Of a DNA stretch of 64,000 nucleotides, positions 34,157 through 45,558 are shown in pieces (position 1 is the stretch's first letter; each line of letters begins with the position of its first letter). The translations under genes were made by a program, and so were the position numbers. The DNA is taken from positions 163,264,108-163,328,107 of the forward strand of contig NC_073746.1 in NCBI RefSeq assembly GCF_029784135.1. Direction: 5' to 3'. The notes beneath the pieces are model-generated. The model did not search any database. It was given only the letters and a program-made list of their open reading frames with translations, and was not told where the DNA came from. This stretch comes from Toxorhynchites rutilus septentrionalis (taxonomy: Eukaryota; Arthropoda; Insecta; Diptera; Culicidae).

Positions 34157-37100
34157 ATGAACCTCACCATCTTTCCTCGGCTGCTTCCGAGTGGAATGGC
34201 TGCCCAACCTGTTATCGTCGGTGGAGTTCCACCGGGAATCATCACATCCAGTACCACTACATATCTGATTCCCCACCACACCGCCCATCACCAGGAAAGT
34301 ATGTCCACCAACACATCCACCAACCTCGCTCTGCAATGGAACATCAATGGACTGTACAACAACTTGGGAGAACTGGAGACCCTTGACCGAGAGTTATGTC
34401 CGTCCATCATCGCACTCCAAGAGATAAATCGAGTTTCCCCAACAAACATACAGAAAATTGTCGGGGTTAAATTCCACTGGCACACTAAGCGGGGCTCCGT
34501 TTTGCAACACTCTGTTGCTTTGGGTGTCCGGAGAAACATTCTCCATTTGCGAAAAACAAATATCCACTGACCTGCCAATAATAGCCGTCCAAATCGAGGC
34601 CCCGATTCCGGTGACCATCATTTGTATATACCTGCCATGAGGCATAATCCCGGAACTACGACGGAAGCTGCTTGAGGCGTTAGCAAGCTTGGAGGACCCA
34701 AAAATCATCTTGGGGGACTTCAATGCTCATCACCGCAACTGGGGAATTCAAACACCAAATGTCAGAGGGAATATCATCGCCTACCTCTTGGAGGTGATGG
34801 AGCTCTCGGTCTTAAATGACGGCACTGACACTTTCCGTAGAGGTACGAGCAACACAGCCTTTGATATTTCAGCAGCTAATCTCAACTTGGTGGATAGGTT
34901 AGGGTGGAACAAAGCCGACGACATTCATGGCAGTGACCATCACCCGATAACCATCAGCTTCAACGGCCCGCCGCCGCTCGCAACTCGCAGACCAAGATGG
35001 ATCTTCGAAAGAGCTGACTGGACAGCTTTTCAAACATCTTCCGACTTCTTGATATATAGAGACAACCCAACCACCTTTGCCACTTTCAACAAAATCATTA
35101 TGGAGGCGGCCGAAGCCTTCATCCCAAGAACGAAAACCACTCCGGGGAAGAAAGCGCTGCATTGATGGTCCGAGGACATCAAAGGGGAGGTCAAGAAGCG
35201 GAGAAAGTTTCTGCGTACGGCCAAACGACTACCAGCAGGAGACCCAATGAAGGAAGTTGCCATGAACAGGTATCGAGCGCAACATATCAGAGTACGGCGG
35301 TTAATCCGGAAGGTGAAGTTAGACAGTTGGACTGGTTTTCTAGAGTCTATCAACGAAAACCAGTCCTCTGCGGATCTTTGGCGCAAAGTAAACGCACTAA
35401 ATGGGAAGAGAAGGTCACACAACCCCATTCGTCAAGGTATTACTAGTCTGTGTCTCCAACCTGCAGCGATCCGGTTGATACTTCGAACACGCTCGGTGAA
35501 TATTTCGCGGGATTGTCCTCTATCTCCGAATATGAGCCCGATTTCATCCGTCGACAGGGAGCGGCTATCACTTCGGTCAGCAACTTTGTGGTCCCTGTGA
35601 GTCATACTAATAATCCTCTAAATCGGAACTTCATCATCGAGGAACTTTCTGTCGCCCTATGTTCCGCAAAAAGTCAACTGGCCCTGACGGTATCGGCTAC
35701 AAGATGCTGAAACATGGAATACACACGAATTTCCCGAGGGTTGGAGACACAGCCTAGAAATACCTATACCTAAGGTCGGTCAAAGCAGCAACAACGTGAA
35801 AGGCTACTGTCCAATTTCCTTAACCTCCTGTTCATCCAAGATCCTGGAAAGAATGGCGAATAGGCGCCTGGTCACCTTTCTAACGGAAAATAGAAAATTG
35901 CACTATCAACAGTTCGCCTTCCGACCAGGTATGGGCACCAACAACAACTTCGCGACCCTCGGAGACGTGATAACCGAAGCCAACAGGAACCGTCAGCACA
36001 TGTAGAGAACCTTTGAGGTCAAAATTGGTAACATCAGCTCCCGAGCTTTCCAAAAGGAAACAGGAGTACCTCAAGGTTCTGTCCTTGTCGTCACCCTCTT
36101 TCTCGTCGCCATGAGTAGCCTGTTCCAGGTCCTGCCTGGGAGAGTCTTCGTGTTTGTCTACGCGGACGACACTCTTTTGATGGCAGTGAGTGACACCCAT
36201 AGGATTCTAAGCATCAGAATACAGGCAGCTACCAATGCCATCGACCGGTGGGCGGCCGAGAGAGGATTTAGACTTTCAGCGCAGAAGAGCGACCATATGG
36301 TGATTTGCAGCGACAGACATCAGGGTCCCAACTCCAGGGTCAAGCTATACAAAAACAACATTCCCCGCCGGAAAACGCTAAAGATCCTTGGAGTGTTTGT
36401 TGACCACAAACGTAACTTCCTCCGCCATTTCGAGGAAGTTAAGAACAGCTGTGCCACCCGGTTGAATCTATTGAAAACCATTTTCAAACCGCACCGAAGC
36501 AACAACAGAAATATCCGGCTACAGGTGGCCAAAGCCATCATCAGCAGCCGCCTCACTTATGGCCTTGAACTGACGTGTTTGGCTGGAGACAAGCTCCCAA
36601 AATCTCTGGCACCGATTTACAACAAAGCACTACTGACTGTCTCCGGTCTCCTGCCAACACCAGCTGCCTCTGTCTGCGCTAAAATTGGAGAACCTCCTTT
36701 CGATCTAATCACAGACTCGGCGATCGTAGTCAGGACTGCCAGTTTCTTGTCAAAAACTAGCGGTAGAGGGGAGACCCACCTAACCGCCCTTAGCAACACG
36801 ATCCTGCAGCGTTTGGCGCATCCCAACCTCCCCCCGGTGGCAAAACAATCCTGGTTTGGTGCGAACGACTGGAGGTTCCCAACTGTTCTCGTCGAGAACG
36901 GTATTCGGGACAACTTTCGAGCCGGGACGTGCTCGATCGGTCTGCTAGAATATTTCAAGGCCATCATAGCGGAAAAATACCGTCTCCACGAGATCAGATA
37001 CTCGGACGGCTCAAAAGGACCATCGGGAGTTGGATTTGGGGTGAGCGATAATAAGAATAGTCTGATTTCCAGCAAGAAACTCGCGGACATCTGCCAGGTC

Positions 37101-37682
37101 TTCTCGTCCGAAGTGGTCGGCATCATCGAGGCAACTACAACTTCATCTTCCAAGCCGTTGTTGGTCGTCTCCGATTCGGCAAGCGCCATTGATGCCATCG
37201 GTGCGACCAGGTCCAAACATCCATGGGTACAGGCCATCAGGAAGTATATATTGCCCGACACTGTGCTCATGTGGGTCCCCGGACACAACGGCATCGCAGG
37301 GAATGAAGCGGCTGACCGGTTTGCCGGAATCGGTCACACAAGACCGTTCTTCATTCGGGATGTGCCGCTTGACGATGTGAAGTTGTGGATCTCCAACTCT
37401 TTCCGCACCTTTCGGACCGAAAGGTGGTTCGCAGAGAGGAGGCAGTTCCTCAGAAAAGTCAAGGGCACTATTATCAGGTTTGACGATGTTAAAGGAATGA
37501 GAGAACAACGAATCCTGTCCAGACTGAGGACCGGTCACTGCTCGGTCTCACACGGATTCAATAGAGGACCCTCCCATCTACTCTGCGACCTCTACCAAAT
37601 CCACAACTCCGCGAACACTTCTTGTGTGGTTGCCCGAAATTTGATGATCTGCGAAACCTTCATGGAATCAGCGGGAGTGTAA
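34157..37682 (+). pseudogene. ORF2 pseudogene, I-clade copy 4
   Basis: Closest to copy 3. Open for 523 codons from ATG 36111 to the stop at 37682, covering YADD, thumb, RNase H and C-terminus. RT motif A is lost (stop at 36003-36005). Private changes include Trp to Arg near 37412 (TFRTERW) and Gly to Asp near 36244 (NAIDRW). Confidence 0.9.
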
Positions 37683-38108
37683 GAGACATCTTAAGGGACG
37701 ATCCAGCAAGAGTAGCACCGCTTGTCTGCTACCTAAAAGATGCAGAACTATTTTTTAAGATCTAGCGTCTGAACAATGGATCAGACAAGAAGATCCTTGT
37801 TCCTTCCCCTCCACGATGAAGGGGAATAAGAACGCTTCGGCATCTTCAACGGCACGGATTCCTCTCCACTGGCCTGGAGCCATGGGTCGAGGACATCCTT
37901 GCCATCTGGTCCAACAAGCAAACAGCAAGTTCTTCGTTAAGTTATGTTTCGCAAAAGGATTTTTATGTGTTTAATTTTTACGTCCAATTTTTATGTGATA
38001 ATTTTATGTGCAATCTGTTCCCAACGAAACCTTGCGGCAATGCCGTCGATAAAGAGGCGAACCAGCCCAGGAGGCTGAAAACCTCTCAAATAAAGAATAA
38101 CAAAAAAA

Positions 38109-38446
38109 TCCTATTCGTTCGAAAATCAGAATAAGGGTGATAAACGAGCGACTTGAAAAAATAACAACGTAGTTCTACGTCAACAATGCGGTCGTATCTT
38201 GGACATAACCTCCTATAACTTTTTTCTTTCTATTATACAAGCGTTCAATCATAAAACTATTGCATAGCATGGAGAAACGATATGGATAAATGGGAAAAAT
38301 TTAATGAAACAGTATAAATTACATATTAAAGAAGTTTATTTCAAATTAACAATTCATTTATTGAACAACAAAAGTTAGAAACAAAATTTCAAAAAAGTGT
38401 CATTGTCCAAAAATACACGCTCTGTAGGATTCGCCTGGATCATCTA
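38109..38446. other. Host flank, cassette D
   Basis: As in cassette B, whose cgacttgaaaaa variant it shares. No gene. Confidence 0.55.
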
Positions 38447-39539
38447 TCATCTATCATTGGAAAGGAAATCGCTCGCTTGGTCCATCATCTGTGAGAAATA
38501 AATAATAATGTTACAAATTTGTAAATCATATAACTTTGAAATAAATACTCATGTCACATATCCTGTCTGTCATTTGTTGATAGCTGAGTCATCCGAAAAG
38601 GGCAACCCTAGCCAATAAGGCTCTCAGAAACTCAGAAAGAAACAAGAGAAAGAAATATTAGTAATATTTTAAACGAAAAAACGAAAAAATAAATAAATAA
38701 AATATGAACTGGTAATAATAAATCAAATCCGCAACAGTATATAGAAAGATATAAAAAATAAATGCATGTGGAATAAAACAAAACTACAGAAAATGTAATA
38801 CGACAATAACAATAAATAAATAGAATGAAATCATCCAAAGATCAAATGTTCCTTATGGAAAAAATAATAAACTGGTAACAATAAAATAAATCCGCTACAG
38901 TATATAGAAAGATATAAAAAAATGAATGCAACAAAAAACGAAACCAATATGTACAATAGAACTCGCAACAACAACAAAAAATCAAACAATAAATATTCAA
39001 CAACTAATAACTCTGTCATCCGATCCATATATGCTTTAAGGGAAAAGCGACTGCGCCACCTCGCCTACCATAAGGATTATAAATTTAAAACAACATCGCT
39101 TTAGAAACTTTACCTCTTTCTCAGCTTTCAGTCGTCGATTTTCCTGCCGCAATTTTATATTTTCCGCTTCCATCCTCCGAAGTTCTCCTATAAGATTCCT
39201 GTTCTGGACAATCATATATTCCAACTCCGTTGCATCTACTGGTTCCCAGTAGTACAAATCTTCATCATCATCGACAAAAATTGTTTCACTGGGCACCAGT
39301 GGCGGAGGAACTTCATCCTCGATCATCACTTCGTTTTGATGCATCTGGATCCGAATTGGCTGTAAATAAAAGTTTTGTTAACACTGTACACACTCAGAAA
39401 TATTTTTTCCTACCTTGATATCTTCATTCTGTGGTTTTCCACTACGTCTTTCATAACTTCCTGGTTCGCGGTTGGCCCAAGAACGCGTTGGAACCCTCAA
39501 GCTGACTGGAATCCTCGATGTAACGGTACCTCGCTTCAT
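38447..39539 (-). CDS. Three-exon coiled-coil protein gene, copy D
   Basis: Exons 39414-39539, 39114-39359 and 38447-38488. Predicted protein identical to copies B, C and E, splice sites intact. Confidence 0.6.
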
Positions 39540-40263
39540 TTTGTGTGGTGATGGGATTATAACTGCTTCTCTCTTGATAATTATAATCCTCAGTGGAGAA
39601 AATGTTTGCATCAACACAATGCTTGCTTCGATTGAATCAAAACTTGGAAAATGGCACTAGCCTGCTTTGCACTGTTTTTTTTATCTCGTTATTGTATCTT
39701 ACATTATGTGAAAAATGACTTTGGTGTGATTTTGAGGTTGATGAAACATAAAATAGTTACTGATTCTTAATTAGTTTTTAGATACTAAAAATGAAATGTT
39801 ATTTTTCAACAATATAGGATCGGAGTTTAACAATTGTTTCTTGTTACGATCAAGCAAAAGCTATAAATAATTAATTTATTGGATAATCATGGATTTTCTT
39901 TTCGGTCGTTCTGTTACCATATCGCATATTTAACATAGTAATCTATTGCTTTGTTTGCAAACTGCGGTAACGAAATATTTTATGTATTTTCCTAGAATTT
40001 GAAAAAGTATGTGACTACAAAATGGTCTGTAACGAAAATGAAATCTGACATCCCTACCAACAACCGAAGGAACGAACCGTACAGAATACCAATCCCAAAA
40101 TACCAATACACCTTCTTGAAACCACATCACTTTTGCAAGTGTCAAAACAGTGCCGAAATTATTGACGTGTAAGTTTCTTATCACATCAACAATTGGCAGC
40201 GAAAACTGTCTGTTTCTATGAAAAAATATTTAATTTCCTCCTGACAGTAGTAAATATTCGCTG
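39540..40263. promoter_or_regulatory. Divergent intergenic region, cassette D
   Basis: As in cassette B, with the same 4-bp deletion near 39753. The p115 5' UTR intron signals are intact. Confidence 0.5.
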
Positions 40264-41247
40264 ATGAACTTTATAAAAAGTGGTTTGCAGTCAGTGCTGG
40301 GTTCTCAGGAACCTGGGGCGCTGCAAAGTGGTGCCAAAACTGTATGAAACAACGAAATTTGGGTCAGAAACTCATTCTAAACCTTTTAAATTATTATGCC
40401 CCTCTGGAACAGGTAGAACAAGTGAGTGCTTCGACACTACTCGAGGATCGCCGCGATGCTTGCAGAGCGCTCAGGGCTCTTTCGAAAAAAATATCGCGTG
40501 GAAGTGGGAGCCCAAGGTATGCACGCTCTTCTCCAAGTCATGGAAATGGATAGAGCCGATCCGGAGATAATTGGGTACTGCTTGGACACCCTCTGTCATA
40601 TCACTTCTCAGGAACAGTTCGAAGAAGACAACCCGGACAACCCAAGCGTGACGGTCAACATAGGAGAACAATTTACGGAGATGTTCCTCAAGTCGAACGA
40701 GAATGTGAGCTTGATTTTGAATTGTCTGGAAGAGTACGATTTTTGGGTTCGCTGGTCGGCTATTAAGTTGTTGACCAGTTTGTTAGCGAACAAAACGAAG
40801 GACATACAGGAAATCGTTCTTGTTAGCCCAATGGACGTTTCCAAGTTGATGGATTTGCTGGTTGACAGCCGAGAAGTTATTAGAAATGATGTATTGCTAC
40901 TGTTGATACAGCTTACCAAAGGAAACGCAAACATCCAAAAAATTGTAGCTTTTGAAAATGCTTTTGATCGATTGTTTGATGTTATCAAGGAGGAAGGATG
41001 CGCAGATGGTGGAATTGTCGTGGAGGATTGTTTATTTCTGATGATGAACTTGCTTAAAAACATTCCCAGTAATCAGCAGTTCTTCAAAGAAGGATCCTAC
41101 ATCCAGCGGTTGGCGCCAATGTTTGTTATTTCGCAGGTTTCGTCACTAACTTCCGGTCAACTTTTGTGCGTGGGACTGTTCAGCAACCATCCGCTCTCCA
41201 ATTGGTTCTCGGCTGTTTCTTTAGCGCATGCCCTCATTGTTAGTTAA
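40264..41247 (+). pseudogene. Uso1: p115/Uso1 fragment, copy D
   Basis: No private amino-acid change relative to the consensus of the copies. The seven-A frameshift near 40486 is present, and the long frame downstream of it is open to the stop at 41247. The internal deletion after RLAPMF is the same. Confidence 0.9.
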
Positions 41248-42653
41248 GCGAGAAGGTAATCATGTTGAGTTCAATGGCCGAGTATTGGCTAACTTCAATT
41301 CAACCGTACGATAGTATGATAAGGATTTGCGACATGAATGTAGCCATTGTAATATCGTGTTGGCATTATATTGTAGAACCAATGGTAAACTAGATTAATG
41401 TTCTTTTTCGAACAGGCGACTTCATTTTGGTGGGTGATTTGATGCGATCTATCACGCTGTTGCATTACAAGCAAATGGGAGTAGTTGTGAGGAGATCGAT
41501 TTCAACCAAATTTCTCAAAACTATTGATACAGCAGTAACAATATTGGATGACGATGCGTTCCTTGGGTGGACAACAGCAAGTATCTATTTGTTTGCCTAA
41601 AAGATGGGTAAGTAGGATTTCCGTAGCTCTGTTTATCATAAGAACACTTTTTGTATTTTTTTTAAGGACCACAACAACGGGCGACGAACGATAGCAAATG
41701 CCAGAGGTTCCTCAATTCGGTGACCGGAATAAATCGCCACAGTAAACAACTGCAACAGAAACAACCGCTTAGAAAAAGTGTAGTAGGCTAGAAATATTTG
41801 GCGCGGGAAAAACATCATGTGCCTCACATTTCTATTATAAATTTATTCTCTTGTTCTCGTTTTTCGAAATTTATTCTGAGGACAATGTAATGGGGACGAA
41901 GTCCCCATTTGGCGAGGATAAGGAATCGAGGCGGCCCATGCCGCCAAGATGACGCAATCCGAGTCCACCGCCGACCCGCCGTCGGAAGCGGCGGTGTCTC
42001 GCACGCAAACCTGGGATCCACTGATTGCCCGGTTAGTTTGAAACATAGGATACGATCCTTTAGCAATGTCCGACCGAGCTCTAGCGAGCGTCGGACGGTA
42101 TACGTCTGCCCGGGGCGTTACGTTTGCCTGGGGCGATACGTTTGCCCGGTTAATTCTTGTTTTGAAATACAATACCGCGCCACAATATTTATAGCCTACT
42201 ACACATTTTATAAGCGGTGGTTTCTGTTGCAGTCGTTTTCTGTGGCGATTTATTCCGGGAACCCCTCAATTCATGCCATGGTTCGCTCGTGATGCAAAAC
42301 ATTGGTGAGCGAACGACGCCGACAACGGGCTGTGTGCTATTTGGCACGGTCTGATCACAAATAACACTCGATTATTATGAATTTCTTCGAAAGTTACGGG
42401 AAAGTTTGATACAATCAAATCTGTTGGTAAGACTGATTATTCGTATTGGCGTAGTTTCCATACCGAAATGGAAACGGAACGTTGCGAGGGATTTATTGAT
42501 GGAGGATGGATAGTGCATAGTGGATAGTTTTCTGGATTTAACTCGGGAAATATATACGATGCATTGGGATTGCAGATCGACGGGGATGGAACTAAGAAGG
42601 AAGCGGCCGTAAATGATAAAATCAAGATTGTAGAAGACCTAACATGGACACAT
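41248..42653 (+). pseudogene. DDB1: DDB1 C-terminal fragment, copy D (split by a DNA transposon)
   Basis: Carries the AVTILDDD-coding version, without the 24-bp duplication. The 545-bp inverted-repeat element at 41719-42263 interrupts it between MPEVPQF and CHGSLVMQN. Flanking DDB1 sequence resumes exactly after the 9-bp target duplication. Confidence 0.9.
41719..42263. mobile_element. 545-bp nonautonomous DNA transposon (MITE-like), long terminal inverted repeats
   Basis: Terminal inverted repeats are 41719-41806 and 42175-42263, about 88 bp with a dozen or so mismatches; both carry CCGGAATAAATCGCCACAG near their tips. It is flanked by the 9-bp duplication cctcaattc at 41710-41718 and 42264-42272; units without the element have the site once. 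The inside codes for nothing credible. It holds a 9-bp-stem hairpin at 41889-41909, an inverted pair gtccgac/gtcggac near 42069-42096, and about 2.6 units of an 18-bp tandem repeat (cgtttgcctggggcgata type) at 42103-42149. Long inverted repeats with a 9-bp duplication suggest a Mutator-like derivative; without a transposase this remains an inference. Confidence 0.88.
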
Positions 42654-42947
42654 CAGGATGTCCAGTGTTGGTCATGATTATTGAATGAATGCTATCAGTT
42701 GTTGCTATAGTTGCGAAAAATAATTTCATGTTTGTAGGATAATAAAGAAATTCCAGTAAACGTATTGTTTACTACACATTATTTGAATTCGAATAGTCAT
42801 GAACGACGGATTTCTCAAAATTATCTATGAGTTTTATCAAAACTTTATTATTTTTGGGAAGAAACGTGGAACATTCAGGGCAAGAGCGGGAATGTTGATC
42901 GAATCGTGATGCGTGTTTGGATTTGATGCTCTTTGAGTCGGTAGATA

Positions 42948-43275
42948 TCAACCTGATTGCACTGCTGACGCTCCCTTGTATTCACTGTAAGAAGAATATT
43001 GAAATATGTTATGAGATACAATTTGAATGAAATATAGTGATCAGGTATACCTATAAGGTTGGATATTTCCTAGCGTTTGTAACTTCTCATCGGACTTGAC
43101 ACTATCAAGTGTCAAATCATATTCTGGAGAAATGTCGACCTTACGAATTAATAAATAGGTTAGTTGATCTTGGAATGCGATCATATTACTTATTCTTATT
43201 CGACAGCTTCTTTCGCTCAAGATGATCCTGCAGCGCGATGCCTTTCTTGAACTCAACCGTGAACTGAAAGACCAT
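42948..43275 (-). CDS. Possible small two-exon gene (40 aa), copy D
   Basis: As copy A with one residue change, Gln to His in QDHLERKK. Confidence 0.3.
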
Positions 43276-43430
43276 TTGTAATGTCGAGGAATACTAGCTG
43301 CAGCACGGTAAGATCACGAGGCAGACGTACCGGTCATCGGGTAGGGGTCGAGCCTCCCTCGCAGTGCGTGATGATAAAAAAACATTTTAGTGGTGTCTGG
43401 CAGTGATTGAGTAGCCGCTGGGCCGCCGCC

Positions 43431-45257
43431 ATGGTGGACGTCCCCGGCTCCGCACCTACGGTGTGGGGCCATAAAGGCGGTGCGAACTACCGTAATATTC
43501 AAGGCAGTTATTCAGGAGCAACGTTACCAGAACATATGGATCCGGCTGGTGAACACGGTGAGCTTATTGTACTGCGCATTACTGGTGTTGGCGATGACGG
43601 TAAAGATAAGAATCTCCCCCCGCCCCTTTTCTCATTCGCAAATCTATTGAGAGCTGTGTTAAAGAAATCGAGGGCTTATGCCCTTAAAGTTCGTAATAAA
43701 AAAAGCGGATGCTCTGTCACAGCTGACACAATTATCTGATGGTACAAACGTCAAGGTCACCTACCAAAAACACTTGAACAGCACCAAGTGTGTTGTTAGT
43801 TGCGCACAAACAATTAATATGTCGGAGGAGGACATTGTGGACTGCCTCAAAGACCAAAAAGTGACAGCGACTAGAAGACTCAAACGACGGACCGGTCCAG
43901 ACGCGATAGAAAACACTCCTGCGTTAATCCTGACAGTTAATGGTACATGTACACCTGAATTAATCTATTTTGGCTATCTGCGAGTAAGAACGAGGCCGTA
44001 TTACCCGTCGCCCATGCAATGCTTTAATTGCTGGGCATTTGGTCACACAAAAACAAAGTGTAGACAAAACACGCCAACCTGTGGGAATTGTTCCGTAACC
44101 CATATGATTCCAGCGGAAGGAGGCAGTCCTGGATCGAAGAATAAATGACCTGGTGAAAAAAATAGAAGAAAAAGATCTTACCATCGCGAACATGGCCGCT
44201 TCAATGGAGTTACAACGCATCGAGGCGTTAAAAAACACGGAGATGATCAAGTCTCTGGTGGATAAAATCGATCAGATGGCCAACACACTAGCGGCCATGG
44301 AGTAACGATTGACCCAGAAGGACAAAATCATCACTCTGCAACAGAAGAAGATATCTAGAGTCAGGTCATTATTGCCCCAAACAAAAAGTGCCGAAACATC
44401 CGGGGTAACAAAAGACACCCATTCCAGACCTTCCTCCTTGTTCAACACCCCTACATCCTCCCGACCGGCCAAATCCACAAGTATAATACCACAAAACTCC
44501 AGCTTGGTCATCTACTCCGACTCCGACATAGAATCCATCGAACTAGATGACACGCTTATGAAAACACAATCTCCGTCTACACCAGTACTTCTTACCAGCT
44601 TACCAGCCTGGAGATCGAACTACAAATGCAACACCCTCGAATAAAAGAAAACCCGAATCCCCGCTTATACAACCACCGAAGAACATTCGTCAGAGATCGT
44701 CAACAGTAGGCAAGCAACCCGCCTTGCCTCCAGATAACACTCGACCCAATCAGCGATCAGACTCTCAATACCCACCGCCGACTAGTGGTAAGGACCGTCA
44801 GCCCAAATAGTGTTTCGTCCAACTCTTACCTCACCTGTCGCCAACCACTACTCCACCAATCAGCTCTCCGGTAAGGGTGGCAACACCTATTCCCCGACGA
44901 ACTACGTGGGAATTGTACCTGAACTCGGGACGCACAAGGGTGGCAACACCTGTTCCCTGAAGGACCACGTGGGACCAGCACCACAAATTGGGACGCACAA
45001 GGGCGGTAACGTCTATTCCCCGAAGGACTGCGTGGGAACTGCTTCAGATCTCGGGACGCACAAGAGTGGAATCAGTGGAATCTCGTTCCACGATCGATTT
45101 CACTGGAGTTTCTTCTTCCGACATTGTGCAACTTCCCTTACCCTGTGTCAGTACCACCGAAGTATCCATCGCCAAATCACAAAGTAGCGCAGAGGATTGC
45201 AGTGACGCCGAACCGTTTTTTTCCGCCGTCGGGTCAAGTGAACGAACGCTGGTTTAG
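43431..45257 (+). pseudogene. ORF1 pseudogene, I-clade copy 5
   Basis: As copy 2, with the Val variant in ETSGVTKD (also in copy 4), the change KSGCSV at the A-run boundary, and CSVTHMIPAE in place of CSVTHVIPAE. Confidence 0.85.
44876..45064 (+). repeat. 63-bp tandem repeats, I-clade copy 5
   Basis: Three units, unchanged in number. Confidence 0.85.
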
Positions 45258-45558
45258 AATTCTACTCCCAGTTCCCGAACACCGCTGTCTCGTTCGACAA
45301 TACCACATATCGTTGCCATTGCGATCCTTCCAGCTGCCGACACAACACCATCCACAGTTGATGTCCCAATCCGCCGAAGATCCGCTCGTCTCGCCGCCAG
45401 GGCTAAGCCGGCCGCCACAACCATTCCACTTGAAGCTCATGCCAGGCCTGTCTCGCCTATGCCAGCCGAAGCGAGGTCCGATGCCAATATCTATGATGCA
45501 TGGAGACGTAGCCGAGGAGATCCCACGCAAGCTATGGCCGGGAGTTTAAGCTCCCCAA

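Larger units (their letters stand above)
32069..38108 (+). mobile_element. I-clade retrotransposon, copy 4
   Basis: Complete span with no foreign insertion. It has a private 75-bp deletion in ORF1. Confidence 0.88.

Noticed and set aside
41843..42292. Open frames of 80-127 codons inside the DNA transposon
   Set aside because: They run through inverted ends and short tandem repeats, match no transposase motif, and lie on both strands.
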